From Lateolabrax maculatus (lineage: Eukaryota > Chordata > Actinopteri > Acropomatiformes > Lateolabracidae): a DNA stretch of 64,000 nucleotides. The DNA is taken from NCBI GenBank assembly GCA_031216445.1, contig CM062196.1:600001-664000 (forward strand), read 5' to 3'. How positions within the stretch are numbered: the stretch's first letter is position 1; each line of letters begins with the position of its first letter. Both the position numbers and the translations under genes were made by a program. The notes under the pieces are model-generated. The model ran no database searches and had not been told where the DNA came from. It was given only the letters and a program-made list of their open reading frames with translations. Positions 50,014 through 61,006 of the stretch are shown piece after piece.

Positions 50014-50843
50014 CCAGCTCCAGGAATGCCTGGAGGGAATTACTTCAAATTTGGCAAAAAAGTCCCCTTGGACGCAACAATGAACTGATTAGACTTTGTT
50101 GTCTGAAAGGATAAAACATTGAAATAATGACATTTTATATCCAAAAGGTCAGAGGTCAGCGTCACTGTGACATCATAATGTTCTGACATCACTCAGGACC
50201 AGAAGGGGAGACTGGGACCATGTTTCACATGTGGTCGGATGCTGACTCACTAATCTTGAAACTGTGGTGACTGTTTGGATGTTCTGAGCTGCCGGTTGAA
50301 GACGTGTGAAGCGTCCACGTTTTGATCTCTAGCTTCTTTGCAGCAGCGTCCATATTTGGAGCATCGTCTGCTGTCATGGTAACAACTTTGTGGTCACTAT
50401 ATTAATAACCAACATTTGGCCAAAAATACACTGAATACCTTTTATTAATTCCTTCCTTTAATAAAGTCTTCACTGCAAATGTTACATGAGCCTGGACGGA
50501 CTTCCTTTGTCTTTCTCTTCTCTTCTCTGGTCTCTTCCTGTTTCTTCTCTTCCCGTCTTCATCTCATATCGGGGTCAGGCGCGTTAGATCGGCCGTTGCC
50601 ATAGAAACTGCACCCTTAACAGGCGCCGTTAGCGCTCTTTAAGTCTCCGTCTGATTTGTTATCCTCTGGGGAGCTTCCACATTCTCTTACCCAGCATGCT
50701 TTGCAGTGACTGCAGCAGTGACAGATGACAAGAGAGGCAGAAAGAGCCATCACTTGATATAAATGTGTCACCATGGCGATGGTGGGGGATGTGGGCCTGT
50801 TACTGTGGTAACACAGAACATCAATATGTCGGAGGTTTTTTAT

Positions 50844-50847
<4 letters not shown>

Positions 50848-50884
<37 letters not shown>
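50848..50884. repeat. (AC)n microsatellite
   Basis: About 18 AC units. Confidence 0.95.
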
Positions 50885-50889
<5 letters not shown>

Positions 50890-51122
50890 CTCTTTGGTTG
50901 ATCAGTGACAGATGGTGACTCTTTCTGTATGGAACCAGACCTGGATCCTTCTGTAACCTGGACCAGGAGCTGTGAGAGTCAGACCAGAACCAGAACCAGG
51001 ACACACTTTCATTAAGCTGCACTCATCATCAGATATTTTATATCTCTGCTCGGATTCAGGTTTCCTTTGCTGATGCGGATAAGTTGAATATAAACATGAT
51101 TTCAGGTCTGGTTGTGTTCTGC

Positions 51123-51124
<2 letters not shown>

Positions 51125-51153
<29 letters not shown>
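51125..51153. repeat. (ATC)n microsatellite
   Basis: About nine ATC triplets. Confidence 0.95.
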
Positions 51154-51157
<4 letters not shown>

Positions 51158-51730
51158 CGTAGAGTTTGAAGTATTCAGTGCAGGAATAATAATAAGTTGC
51201 TGGACGGTTGGTGGATCCTCATGGTTCTGTTCTCTGTGTTTGGGTTCAAAGCTTCGGACACATAAAGAGCTCCAGTCGAATCCTCCTAGTGGTCCTCACA
51301 AGTATAAGAAGGCCAGATCCGTCTGGTTGGCTGTTTTGGGTCCCTGTGTTTCAGAGCCGTCCTGTGCGTCGGTGTGTCGATCACAGTGTTGATTGTCTGA
51401 TAACGTGCTGTAACAGAACAGCAGGTCGGTGTTTCCTGACGATGACACGTCACAGGTTCATCATTTAGGAGTCAAAGTGACAGATTATCTAAAAAATCAC
51501 AGACTGAACCTTTCAGAAACATCAGTTAGTTTCTCATCAGATCGTAAATATCAGTCGATACTGAAACGAAGAGAATAAAGTGAGATTACTGCTGCGGTTC
51601 AGCAGATCGGATCCTGTTTCTCCTCTCAGACCCCCGTCCTCCTCTTACCCACAATCCCCTGGGGCGCAGCCTCTCATCATGAATGCAGCGGTGACATTTA
51701 CTGTTTACTGCACTGACCGCCAGCTGACAG

Positions 51731-52128
51731 GCAGACAGACAGGCAGAGAGACAGACAGACAGACAGACAGGCAGGAGGACAGACAGACAGACAGACAGGC
51801 AGGAGGACAGACAGACAGACAGACAGGCAGGAGGACAGACAGACAGACAAGAGGACAGACAGGCAGACAGACAGACAGACAAGAGGACAGACAGACAGAC
51901 AGACAGCAGGAGGACAGACAAGAGGACAGACAGACAGACAGACAGACAGAAAGGAGGACAGACAGACAGACAGACAGGAGGACAGACGGACAGGCAGACA
52001 GACAGACAGCAGGAGGACAGACAGACAGACAGGAGGACAGACAGGCAGACGGACAGACAGACAGCAGGCAGACAGACAGACAGCAGGAGGACAGACAGAC
52101 AGACAGCAGGAGGACAGACAGACAGACG
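51731..52128. repeat. (CAGA)n array with GGAGGA interruptions
   Basis: CAGACAGACAGA runs are broken at irregular intervals by CAGGAGGA or CAAGAGGA. All frames are open on both strands (DRQTDRQ / LSVCLSV), which explains the long open frames. Confidence 0.97.
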
Positions 52129-52833
52129 GACTCGTGGTCCTGCAGTGAAGGTCACAGTGTGATTCAGTCACATGAGCAGCTTTAAAGAGCGCACTGAGCA
52201 TGTGCAGCTCTGACCTCAGCGGGTCACACAGACTCAGGTTCAGTGATCGATCGGTTTATTGGTTTCAAACAGAACAGAATCTAACTGAGCTCACAGCACG
52301 CAACAGAAAGTACATTAAAGACGATCTGGACCTACAACATTTCAGAAGGTTCAGGGAAGACGGTGGTTTGGGTTAAAGGGCAGATTCATAGTTCCATCAA
52401 GTCATTTCAACATTTGAACATTGAAGTTTCACCTTAAACAACATTAAAAACCTTCATCGTACTTTGATTATTGCAGGAAAACAAATGAAACATAATCACA
52501 CGTTTCCTTTAACAACCAATGATGTGATTATATAAAATGAACAAGCAACACGTGTGTAGAAATGTGAAGATGTTAATCAGTGATGTTTGTGAAAAGGTTA
52601 ATTAACTCATTAATAAGAGGAACAACGGTTTTAAACAAAATCTCCAGTCTGATGTTGTTTGTGAACAAACAGAAACTCTGAAGTGTTATCAGACTGATTC
52701 AGGATCAGCTGAGTGGAGGCTGGAAACAGCCGCAGGAGAAACTTAGATAACATGTTATATAACAGAGCAGAGAAAAAACATCCAACTCAAACTGAAGTGA
52801 CCGATGATTCGACTGCCTGTGAGCCATCTGCTG

Positions 52834-52864
<31 letters not shown>

Positions 52865-53246
52865 CATCTTGTTTCCCTCTGAACGTGAAGGAATTCAATG
52901 AAGAGAACAAACCAGGCAGAAAGACAGCGGAAGGAAAAACTCCCTCTAACAGGTAGAAACCTGGACAACAACTAAAAAGCTGAGAATATGAAAACACACA
53001 GTGTTTCTGCACCCGGTTGCTGTCGGTGTGACTCTGCAGTTTGGTGTCTGTTTCTTCTCCTTGTTGACAGAAACGTGATAATACTCCTCCCGTCCGGTTC
53101 CAGGTGCTGAACTGTAACATCTCTCTCCTGGTTTCTGTCAGCCTTTAGGAAACGCTGTGCCTCTTTGTGCCCTTCAGTGAGCTCGGGTTGGTGTGATTGA
53201 GTTGTTTCTTGTGCTGCGTTCAGAGAAAGAAAACCTGCTGCAAACA
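52129..53246. other. Intronic or intergenic, no gene seen
   Basis: No recognised coding sequence. GA-rich at 52838-52862. Confidence 0.4.
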
Positions 53247-53566
53247 GCAACACACCTGCAACACACCTGCAACACACCTGCAACACACCAGCAACACACA
53301 GGCAACACACCAGCAACACACCTGCAACACACCAGCAACACACCTGCAACACACCAGCAACACACCTGCAACACACCAGCAACACACCTGCAACACACCA
53401 GCAACACACAGGCAACACACCTGCAACACACCAGCAACACACCTGCAACACACCTGCAACACACCTGCAACACACCAGCAACACACAGGCAACACACCTG
53501 CAACACACCAGCAACACACCAGCAACACACCTGCAACACACCAGCAACACACCTGCAACACACCAG
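53247..53566. repeat. 11-bp minisatellite, about 29 copies
   Basis: The unit GCAACACACCT alternates with GCAACACACCA and occasional GCAACACACAG, giving a two-letter code along the array. The unit length is not divisible by 3 and lacks stops, so three frames remain open on both strands (THLQHTSN / CCRCVAGVL). Confidence 0.97.
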
Positions 53567-53666
53567 CTCCTATAAGATGAGCTCATACACTTGTATTCAT
53601 GGTGATACTGAAGCTGCTCCACTCTGTCAAACTGTGTGAACGTATTCACCACTGAGTCTAACACCC

Positions 53667-53945
53667 CTCCTCCTCTCCTCCTCCTCTCCTCCTCCTCTCC
53701 TCCTCCTCTCCTCATCCTCTCCTCCTCCTCTCCTCCTCTCCTCATCCTCTCCTCCTCTTCTCCTCTTCTCCTCATCCTCTCCTCCTCTTCTCCTCTCCTC
53801 CTCCTCTCCTCCTCCTCTCCTCCTCTCCTCATCCTCTCCTCCTCCTCTCCTCCTCTTCTCCTCTCCTCCTCCTCTCCTCATCCTCTCCTCCTCCTCTCCT
53901 CCTCCTCTCCTCCTCTCCCTCCTCCTCCTCTCCTTCTCCTCCTCG
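53667..53945. repeat. TCTCCTCC pyrimidine tract before apc2 exon
   Basis: About 280 bp of almost pure pyrimidine on the plus strand (TCCTCC, TCTCC, TCATCC). It ends 12 bp before the apc2 acceptor AG and doubles as an exceptionally long polypyrimidine tract. Confidence 0.95.
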
Positions 53946-53978
53946 GTGCTCCTGCAGGGGACGCTGCAGAGTGTGAAG

Positions 53979-54119
53979 ATGGCCAACACTGTGGCTTCCT
54001 ACGACCAGCTGGCCCACCAGGTGGAGGCGCTCCGTAAGGAGAACTCCCACCTGAGGAGGGAGCTGGAGGACAACTCCAACCACCTGTCCAAACTGGAGAC
54101 CGAGACCTTCGGCATGAAG
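53979..54119 (+). CDS. apc2: apc2 (APC regulator of WNT signalling 2), coding exon 1
   Basis: The first of six coding exons of an APC-family protein. APC2 is a large cytoplasmic scaffold that helps beta-catenin destruction and binds microtubules, mostly in neurons. The exon encodes 47 residues starting MANTVASYDQL and containing QVEALRKENSHLRRELED and LSKLETET, the N-terminal coiled coil used for dimerisation. The start is the ATG at 53979; the exon itself begins at 53958 after GCTCCTGCAG. The donor is AAG|GTCAGT in phase 0. APC2 is favoured over APC by the wording here and by exon 5. Only residues 1-294 of a protein usually above 2000 residues lie in this window. Confidence 0.93.
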
Positions 54120-54129
54120 GTCAGTCTGG

Positions 54130-54350
54130 ATACACCACCAACACCACCACCACCACCAACACCACCACCAACACCACCACCACCACCACCAACACCACCA
54201 ACACCACCACCAACACCACCAACACCACCAACACCACCACCAACATACCAGCACCGACACCACCACCAACACCAACACCACCACCACCAACACCACCACC
54301 AACACCAACACCACCACCAACACCACCAACATACCAGCACCGACACCACC
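54130..54350. repeat. CACCAA/CACCAC minisatellite in apc2 intron
   Basis: An array of ACCACC and ACCAAC hexamers, with ACATACCAGCACCGACACC inserted twice (near 54244 and 54331). It starts only about 10 bp after the donor site of coding exon 1. Confidence 0.95.
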
Positions 54351-55240
54351 ATCACCTGTGGAAGAACCTCTGTCTTCACTGTATATATACACTGTATACA
54401 TACGTGTGTACTGTAGGTAGGAAGGTGGCTGAATGAGGTTTGTTTTATGAAATAGTTTTTCATTTTTTGTTTTTGTTTACATTAAAATAAATTAAAAACG
54501 GGAAAAAACACTAATCTGTAAAAGTATTAAACCTTTCTGTCTCACTGGGGGAAAATCCCCCAAATCTCAAATCAAAAGCTCAAACAGTCGACTGCAGCTA
54601 AAACATTTGGATGGAAATAATCAATAAACACAGAGAGACAGAAACCTGTAAAATCAGGCCAAGACCCAAATCCTGTTGGTCATAAATCAGCTGCACACAC
54701 ATAAACACACATATACGTGCACACATGCATGTGACTATACTCACACACTCACGTGTCCAGATGCTGAGAGCAGCTGGATTATCAGACACAGCTCAGCTGG
54801 TTTAATCAGAATCAGGACGTCCCACACACACACAGGCGAGAGAGAAGCGCTACCACTAACAGCAGCTGGACGGTTTCACCTGCAGCAGGTGAGTCTGCAG
54901 TTTATCCTCAACATCCGTCTGGAGGACGAAGCTCGTCAGGACATGAAGGAATAACTGTTTTATTGGATTATTCTCTTCTGTATCTGTATTTATTTTTCTG
55001 ACGGAGCAGTTTGGTGTGTTTGATGTTGGTCAGGCTGCTCTCTGGGATGTTGGATCTGAGATTGTTGTCAGATTTAAAAAAAGAGCCAGAGGACATTTGC
55101 ACCTGTAACCTTCAGAGAAAAGCAGCAGGAATCTGAGTATTGTCTGTTTAATAGTTCTGGTTTCTGTTCTGAACCTTCGGTTGACACTCTGGAGGTTTCC
55201 TGTGAGTAAATCTCTGGTTGTTGCTCGTCTTGTGATGCAG

Positions 55241-55331
55241 GAGGTGTTGAAGCAGCTGCAGAGTAAACTGGAGCAGGAGGCGGGAACACTGGCCTCGTCC
55301 GGGAGGAGCGACGTGCTGCACCAACTCAAAG
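55241..55331 (+). CDS. apc2: apc2 coding exon 2
   Basis: Thirty codons plus one base (residues 48-77 and the start of 78) reading EVLKQLQSKLEQEAGTLAS. Acceptor TGTGATGCAG, donor AAAG|GTCTGA (weak). EVLKxLQxKLEQEA is the direct continuation of the APC2 coiled coil. The equivalent human APC exon is about 85 bases in my memory. Confidence 0.9.
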
Positions 55332-56490
55332 GTCTGAATCTGTCATCTGACATTTAAATCCTCTTGTTCTCTGTCCTCTCCAGGCTCAGACGAGAAGCTG
55401 GAAGTCAGTTTCACATGTAATGTCCCTTTAGAGTCTGGTTTTACTGGACTCCACTGAGGCCGTGAGCTCAGAGCCTCCGGTGGGACCAATCATCATTCAC
55501 ACAGACATGAATCGGCTCAATCAGCTAACCTGACTGGCTGCAGCTGGCTCTGCCTCGTTATGACTCAGTCCAGTTAATCAAGTAATTCATGTCAATTAGT
55601 TTGTCTGGACTGGAAGTCAATTAACTGCTATTGAGATTAACAGCGGTTGTGTTTATAGAGGACTGTCCAATTCTGCTTGCTGTGTAACAAATAAGGGATG
55701 AGGGAAGGAAGGAAGACGTACGTCTGTACTGTCATACACGATGGATGGATAAAGACATAGGAACAGATATGAAGAAATGGACCTTTACATTTTTCAAGAA
55801 AAACATGTAATCAAGAAAAAAGATAAATTAAAATCTAAAGGGAAACATAAAATAAATATAAAACCTTCATAAAAACACACTTCAGTCAGAGTTTAACAGC
55901 CAAATATTTCTGTTTACCATCAGTCTTACAGTGAAAAGTAATTCTGGAATTTGTATTAGTCCAACCAACCAGAAGCAGATCCCTGAGAAACCCCACAGAC
56001 AGCAGGTGGGGGGTGGGGTGGGGGGGCACCAGCCACTGCCCGACTCTGATTGATCCTTTATCTGACTGAAGGGTCCGCAGCCTAAGTGTGCTGTGTATTG
56101 AAGAACCCTCTCAGTCCCGCCCTGGGGTCAGTTTGGTCTCTGCACTGTAAACACTACTGTTGTCCTTTATACTCTGAAGTGTCACCCTCATGATCAAAGT
56201 GACAAGTAGCAACGTGTAGTTGCAGAAGAGCGAGACGATCCTGGAGACACTGCTGCCTGTGGTATTCCTACAATATTCCTATGATATCTGATCCTTCAGT
56301 GGCGTCTGTGCTGCTGAAACACAGCCCCCGACCAAACCTCTGTTCTAAAATGTTTAACTGTTACCCACGAAATCTCTCTGAGCTTCTTTCTACTTTCTCT
56401 GTACTCATTGAATTCATTCAGCGTTGAAATTTGATCGACTGTGGACAGATTTATTGATTAACTGGCCGATTGATCCTCTTCCTTGCTCAG
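55332..56490. other. apc2 intron 2
   Basis: Intronic sequence, with a G-rich run at about 56007-56025. No other feature was seen. Confidence 0.6.
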
Positions 56491-56842
56491 AGCTCCACAT
56501 GGACCTCACCAACTACTACGAACTCAAACACCAACCTCACAACCTGAGGCTGCTGACGGACAGTCTGGGAGGGGCGGGGCTAACAGGTGTCGGAGGGGCG
56601 GGACAAGACGACCGTCTGGCTCTGCCTCCTTCGTCCTGCACCTCCTCCTCGGCGGCGGCGGGGAGCAGGGCGAGGAGCCCCCTCAGAGCGTCGTCCCGTC
56701 TGAGCGCAGCGTCCGGGGGGGAGGCGGCTGCCGTCATGCTGCCGCATCACTTCCTGGACGGAGCCCCGCCCAAAACAGCGGTGATCAGTGGGGCAGACGG
56801 ACGGCTGAGCGACCACCACCTGGAGGAGCTGTACAAGGAGAG
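56491..56842 (+). CDS. apc2: apc2 coding exon 3, enlarged linker
   Basis: 352 bases, acceptor CCTTGCTCAG, donor GAGAG|GTTAGC. The beginning (ELHMDLTNYYELKHQPHNLR) and the end (LEELYKER) align with family positions. Between them lies a Gly/Ser/Ala-rich stretch (around SSSAAAGSRARSPLRASSR) that appears about 50 residues longer than in human APC2 as I recall it. GC content is high here. The overlapping open frames in other phases are shadows. Confidence 0.88.
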
Positions 56843-57152
56843 GTTAGCTTCCTTTAGCTTAGCTTCAGATATATGCAGAGGAGGCTCATGGTCTCCAGAG
56901 GATCGACCCTCTAATAATAACCACAGTCGTTACAATCTGTAATGCAAAATTGTGTTATTTAATCACGTTTGAATCCTTGACTTTGACGTCTGAATGATTT
57001 GAACCATCCGTCTCGTCTTCTTCTGCTGCAGTTTCCAAAACTTTGAATTTATGGTCGAGTGTCGGTGCTGCTCAGATAACCTGTGTAGCTCCGTTTCTAA
57101 CGAAGCTTCATCTCATTTGGCATGAGATTTGTTCAGGTGTCAAGAGTCGACA

Positions 57153-57156
<4 letters not shown>

Positions 57157-57185
<29 letters not shown>
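57157..57185. repeat. (AT)n microsatellite in intron
   Basis: About 14 AT units, 20 bp before the acceptor of apc2 exon 4. Confidence 0.95.
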
Positions 57186-57188
<3 letters not shown>

Positions 57189-57205
57189 CTGCTGTGTGTG
57201 TGCAG

Positions 57206-57314
57206 GAACCTCCTGCTGGGTGAGATCGACCGTGAGGAGAGGGAGCGCTGCTGGTACTTCAGCCAGCTGGAGGCGCTGTCACAGAGACTGGCTCAGCTGC
57301 CCCGCATCGACACG
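57206..57314 (+). CDS. apc2: apc2 coding exon 4
   Basis: 109 bases, the same size as the matching human APC exon as I recall it. It encodes NLLLGEIDREERERCWYFSQ and LEALSQRLAQLPRIDT, the second coiled-coil helix of APC proteins. Acceptor TGTGTGCAG, donor ACG|GTGACA, phase 0 at the end. Confidence 0.92.
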
Positions 57315-57594
57315 GTGACAGCACGCACACACTCACACACACACACCATGCACACAGAGGTCAGAGGTCAAACACACACGCACGTTTGTACTTCTATACC
57401 TGTGAGGACCTTCATCAACATAATACCCCCCCCACCACCACCACCCTGACCTGAACCTGAACTTCATTCTAACCTGAACCTTCAAACCAAGTCTGAACCC
57501 TCAAACAGCCGTTGAAGGAGTCTCAGAAAGTGAAGACCGGCCAAAAAGGCCTCACTCCAAACATGTCCTCAAACTGGTTCTCAAAAAAGTTGTT

Positions 57595-57597
<3 letters not shown>

Positions 57598-57644
<47 letters not shown>
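57598..57644. repeat. (CA)n microsatellite in apc2 intron
   Basis: About 23 CA units. Confidence 0.95.
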
Positions 57645-57647
<3 letters not shown>

Positions 57648-57745
57648 GTACTACTTCTACTCAATTCTATTTCACTTTTTACTCCACTACATTTCTGTGT
57701 GTTTGATTTCTGACCTGTGTGTGTGTGTGTGTGTTTGCGTTGCAG

Positions 57746-57859
57746 TTTTCTCTGCAGATGGATCTGATCCGGCAGCAGCTGGAGTTTGAAGCCCAGCAGG
57801 TTCAGTCTGTGATGGAGGAACGCTTCGGTACCAGCGACGAGGTGGTTCAGAGGACGCAG
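57746..57859 (+). CDS. apc2: apc2 coding exon 5
   Basis: 114 bases, equal to the matching human APC exon as I recall it. FSLQMDLIRQQLEFEAQQVQ and MEERFGTSDEVVQRTQ are near-identical to human APC2 and distinct from APC (LGTCQDMEKRAQ), which fixes the paralogue. Acceptor TTGCGTTGCAG, donor CAG|GTGAGA. Confidence 0.95.
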
Positions 57860-58019
57860 GTGAGACCGGGGGCTGCTGACTGGACAGTCGTTCACACCTT
57901 CTTATTGTATTGTATTTAATTACATCATCGAGGTTTTGTTGATGGGATACAACACAGACAGCTGGCTGGTGGAAACAGCACATCTGGACATGTCTGAACT
58001 GAGTGTGTGTGTGTTGCAG

Positions 58020-58094
58020 ATGCGTGTTGTACGTCTGGAGCAGCTGGAGAAAGAGCTGCAGGAGGCCCGAGGGAGTCAGGAGAGCCAGCTACAG
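58020..58094 (+). CDS. apc2: apc2 coding exon 6, last one visible
   Basis: 25 codons, MRVVRLEQLEKELQEARGSQ and five more residues (to residue 294). Acceptor GTGTTGCAG, donor CAG|GTCAGA, phase 0. The family continues with several more exons and the armadillo repeats, none of which I can find between 58095 and 64000 on the plus strand. Confidence 0.9.
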
Positions 58095-58109
58095 GTCAGA
58101 CATATACAA

Positions 58110-58113
58110 CACA

Positions 58114-58170
<57 letters not shown>

Positions 58171-58366
58171 ACTCACACATACTCACACACAATAACACGC
58201 ACACACTCAGACACACACTCGCACACACTCACACACACTCACACACACAAACACACATATACACACACACTCATAAACACACTCACACACACGCACACAC
58301 ATACACATACACACACACACTCAGACACACACTCTCACACACACACTCACACACACACAGCAGAGA
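58110..58366. repeat. CA-rich microsatellite after apc2 exon 6
   Basis: About 257 bp of CA with ACTC, ATAC and AAAC interruptions, beginning some 15 bp after the exon 6 donor. Confidence 0.95.
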
Positions 58367-58899
58367 GAACAGCAGACAGTAGAAATCACTCAGACTGATT
58401 CTGTTGTTTTTATTAAAGAAGGTTCATAAACCACCTGAATCAGAACAAACACCAGGCTGTTCAGTCTTTGTTTCACAGGCCCCTCTGACTTGTTTAGATC
58501 TTAAGGTGGATTTATAGATGCGCGTTACATTAGTTTAAGGCAGGGCCGCACATTTAGACTTTAAATCTGATGATGAATCTGATTTGTGAGGACTAATGGA
58601 CCCAGTTGGACCGGGTCTGTTCCAGTCTGGGTCAGTCGTACCGGGTCTGGTTCTGTTAAGATAAGATCATATAGTGGAAACACACTTTGTCTTACCAAAA
58701 GTTTGTACACAAACCCTGGATGTGCTCCAGATCAAACCCATAATAACTCATTTGGTGTAAATAATGAAATAAGTATACAGTCCTACATGCCTCCATCCAG
58801 GATGTTCCCAAACTCTCAGCTTCTTTCCTATTGAAGCTCCTCTTTCCAGAGATAGTCCACTCCCTCTCCACCCCCGGGTCCAAACCTGCCCTCGGTGGG
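58367..58899. other. Spacer between apc2 exon 6 and the SPRY exon
   Basis: No coding exon of either gene was recognised. It probably includes the 3' UTR of the minus-strand gene. Confidence 0.45.
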
Positions 58900-59459
58900 T
58901 CACTGCAGCAGTCGTTCCCAGTCTAACTCCACCTGACACAGTGACACTGAGCCGTCATAGGCCCAGACCCAGAAACCCGGGTACAGAGCCTCAGTGAAGG
59001 TGGAGGTGAAGGTGTGAAGGTGGATCATGGTGTCCTGAGAGATGCAGTAGAAGGACAGAGAGCCTGCAGACCAGTCCAGGTAGACCCCGACTCTGTGGGT
59101 GAAGGGTCTGGGTGAGGAGGACCCGAACCTCTTGTTGTCGTGGCACGGTGTGTAGCTCCCCTCCGAACACTCCAGACTCCAGGACTGCTTGTTGTGTCCC
59201 AGCAGGCAGCTCGCCACGTCTCCGTCTTTGAAAATGCTGTTGTAGGCGACGCCGATGTCGGCACCGCCGCTCCACACCACCTCCCAGTACACCGAGTCCA
59301 GCAGCCCCTCCCTGCACAGGACCTGAGGGCAACGCTCAAACCGCTCCGGGTGGCCCGAGGGTCGATGGTCCGACCACACTCGAGTTGCCATCCTGTTGCA
59401 GTCAGTCAGGTGGAGCTCTGAGTTTGCAGTGTTGGGGTCAAAGGTCAAGTAGCAGGCAA
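58900..59459 (-). CDS. PRY-SPRY (B30.2) exon of KEDF-repeat gene
   Basis: The last coding exon encodes a complete PRY-SPRY domain of about 185 residues, ending DWERLLQ and a TGA stop. PRY signatures are YLTFDPNTANSELHL and RFERCPQVLCREGL. SPRY signatures are YWEVVWSGGADIGVAY, RVGVYLDWSAGSLSFY and HTFTSTFTEALYPGFWVW. Such domains bind specific protein partners and are the C-terminus of many fish TRIM- and NLR-type immune proteins. The acceptor is TTCGCCCCTCAG and the exon begins in phase 1. No RING, B-box or NACHT is seen nearby, so it is not a classical TRIM or NLR gene on this evidence. Confidence 0.88.
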
Positions 59460-60156
59460 CTGAGGGGCGAAAGGAAGCACAACATACACCAATTAATTTT
59501 GATATTTGAAGAATCATTGAAGACTTTTCTCCAGTAAACACTCTAAATATTCTCTTTGCTTTGGGACGTCCTGATGCTTCAGGGGTGTTTCCTGTTAGCT
59601 CTCTACTGTAGACTATTTATTAAAAACATAAAAGGCCTCAAAACATTATTTTTTTAAAGATTTGCTGCTTTTAAATTTATCTAAAGAAGTATTTTTGAGT
59701 TTTTATAGATAAAATCTATCAAAATATAATTGATTTACTAGGTTTACTAGAAAAGTTGGTAATTGCAGCTCTTAACATGAGAAATGAATGTAACTGAGTT
59801 CCTGTTAATAAAATCAACGGAGCCCTGTATATTTCTACCTATGAAATCCTGAATAGTGGAAAATAAAATCCAAGTTTTTTATGGAAACAAAAGCAGAACA
59901 GAAGCAGAACTAGAAGTATTAAATGGTTATACTTGGATGAGATAATAATTACAAAGCAATGAAGTTGTGATCTTGGGACCTATCATCCATATTAGTAACC
60001 ACAACGACTCTGCTTTCATGGAGCCTTCAGCTCCAAACCCTCTATGTTAGTACCTTGTAAATTTATGCAGATGATACTGTAAAGTTCATTAAAGACACAG
60101 ACAGACGAACTGTAGTGCAAAGATATAAATCTATGTGAGCTTACAGTTTTTTACCG

Positions 60157-60184
60157 ACCACAAGTCTCCTCCTTGCCGACTCCT
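60157..60184 (-). CDS. Tentative small exon between acidic and SPRY exons
   Basis: Between acceptor TTTCTGCTTTCGCAG and donor TCG|GTAAAA lies a short piece reading SRQGGDLWS in the phase left by the acidic exon. It does not leave the phase needed by the SPRY exon, so its borders or existence are unsure; small exons at this place are common in TRIM-like genes. Confidence 0.3.
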
Positions 60185-60266
60185 GCGAAAGCAGAAACAA
60201 CCACAACATCATTCAGCCGAACATGACAAAAATAACATTTTGCTCCTTTGAAGTGTTTCGACTCAC

Positions 60267-60465
60267 CTTGTCTCATCTGTGTTTGGGTCTCTCAGACTAA
60301 AGAGACTGATCCCAGAGGACAGAGACTCCAAGGGATGAGTCTCTGGTGGCTTATCATCATCTTCTTCATCTTCAACTTCATCTTCTTCCTCATCTATCCT
60401 CCAGTCATCTGCTGATGCGACAGAGCAGTCGTCACTCCGCTCTTCACTCGCACATCTCTGGTCAG
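60267..60465 (-). CDS. Acidic exon of KEDF/PRY-SPRY gene
   Basis: 199 bases between acceptor AACTCTACAG and strong donor AAG|GTGAGT. It joins the preceding exon in phase 1 to give ADQRCASEERSDDC, then an acidic run (DEEEDEVEDEEDDD) and PLESLSSGISLFSLRDPNTD. The phase match and both splice signals support it as real. The acidic stretch suggests a flexible linker before the SPRY domain. Confidence 0.75.
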
Positions 60466-61006
60466 CTGTAGAGTTATTATACAGTATATTACATGTAACA
60501 CAGTTACATCTTTCATACAGCAGAAATTATATCTAAAAAGTTACTTACTAATTACTTAAAAAGAGAGCGTGGATTAATGTTATGGAACATTATGGAAAAT
60601 TATGAAGTAAACCAAGTTATGATGATGCAACTTCCCACTCTGCAGTGTAGGTTTTTTAATGCTATAAAGTGTATTCTTGTTTAACATACATATCTTTGAA
60701 CGTGGACAGTAAACCCAAACAACTCCTGCCTGAAATGCTGAATGAGAGATGAGGATTGAGTTACAGAAGCTACAGACTTTTTATAAGTACACCCAAGTCT
60801 TATTTTTGATTATTTTTAATAATTTGTTCAAATGAGCCAAATACTTGCTAATGAATGCAGATTTACTCAAGGGCAGAGCTAACACTGTACCTACTGCTGT
60901 GATGGAAAGTTGTTTTGTGCAGTGAAAAGCATTTCTGAGGATCTAATCTGGATTCAAAGATTTCTCCATAAATGTTTAGTTTTACAGTGAAAATGTTCGA
61001 GCCCAC
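60466..61006. other. Intron of the KEDF/PRY-SPRY gene
   Basis: AT-rich intronic sequence; nothing else recognised. Confidence 0.6.

Larger units (their letters stand above)
48205..51124. other. Intronic or intergenic, no gene seen
   Basis: Holds a CCGT tetranucleotide run (about 49980-50013) and an AC microsatellite (50848-50884). No supported gene. Confidence 0.4.

Noticed and set aside
51580..52201. Open frames of about 200 codons rich in DRQT or LSVC
   Set aside because: They are caused by the stop-free CAGA array on both strands.
52972..53832. 286-codon minus-strand frame with CCRCVAGVL and RRRGEEEE parts
   Set aside because: The two halves are the 11-bp minisatellite and the TCTCCTCC tract. 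There is no conserved domain.
56483..56857. Second plus-strand and two minus-strand open frames over apc2 exon 3
   Set aside because: GC-rich sequence leaves several frames open. Only one frame joins in phase with the flanking apc2 exons and matches family residues.
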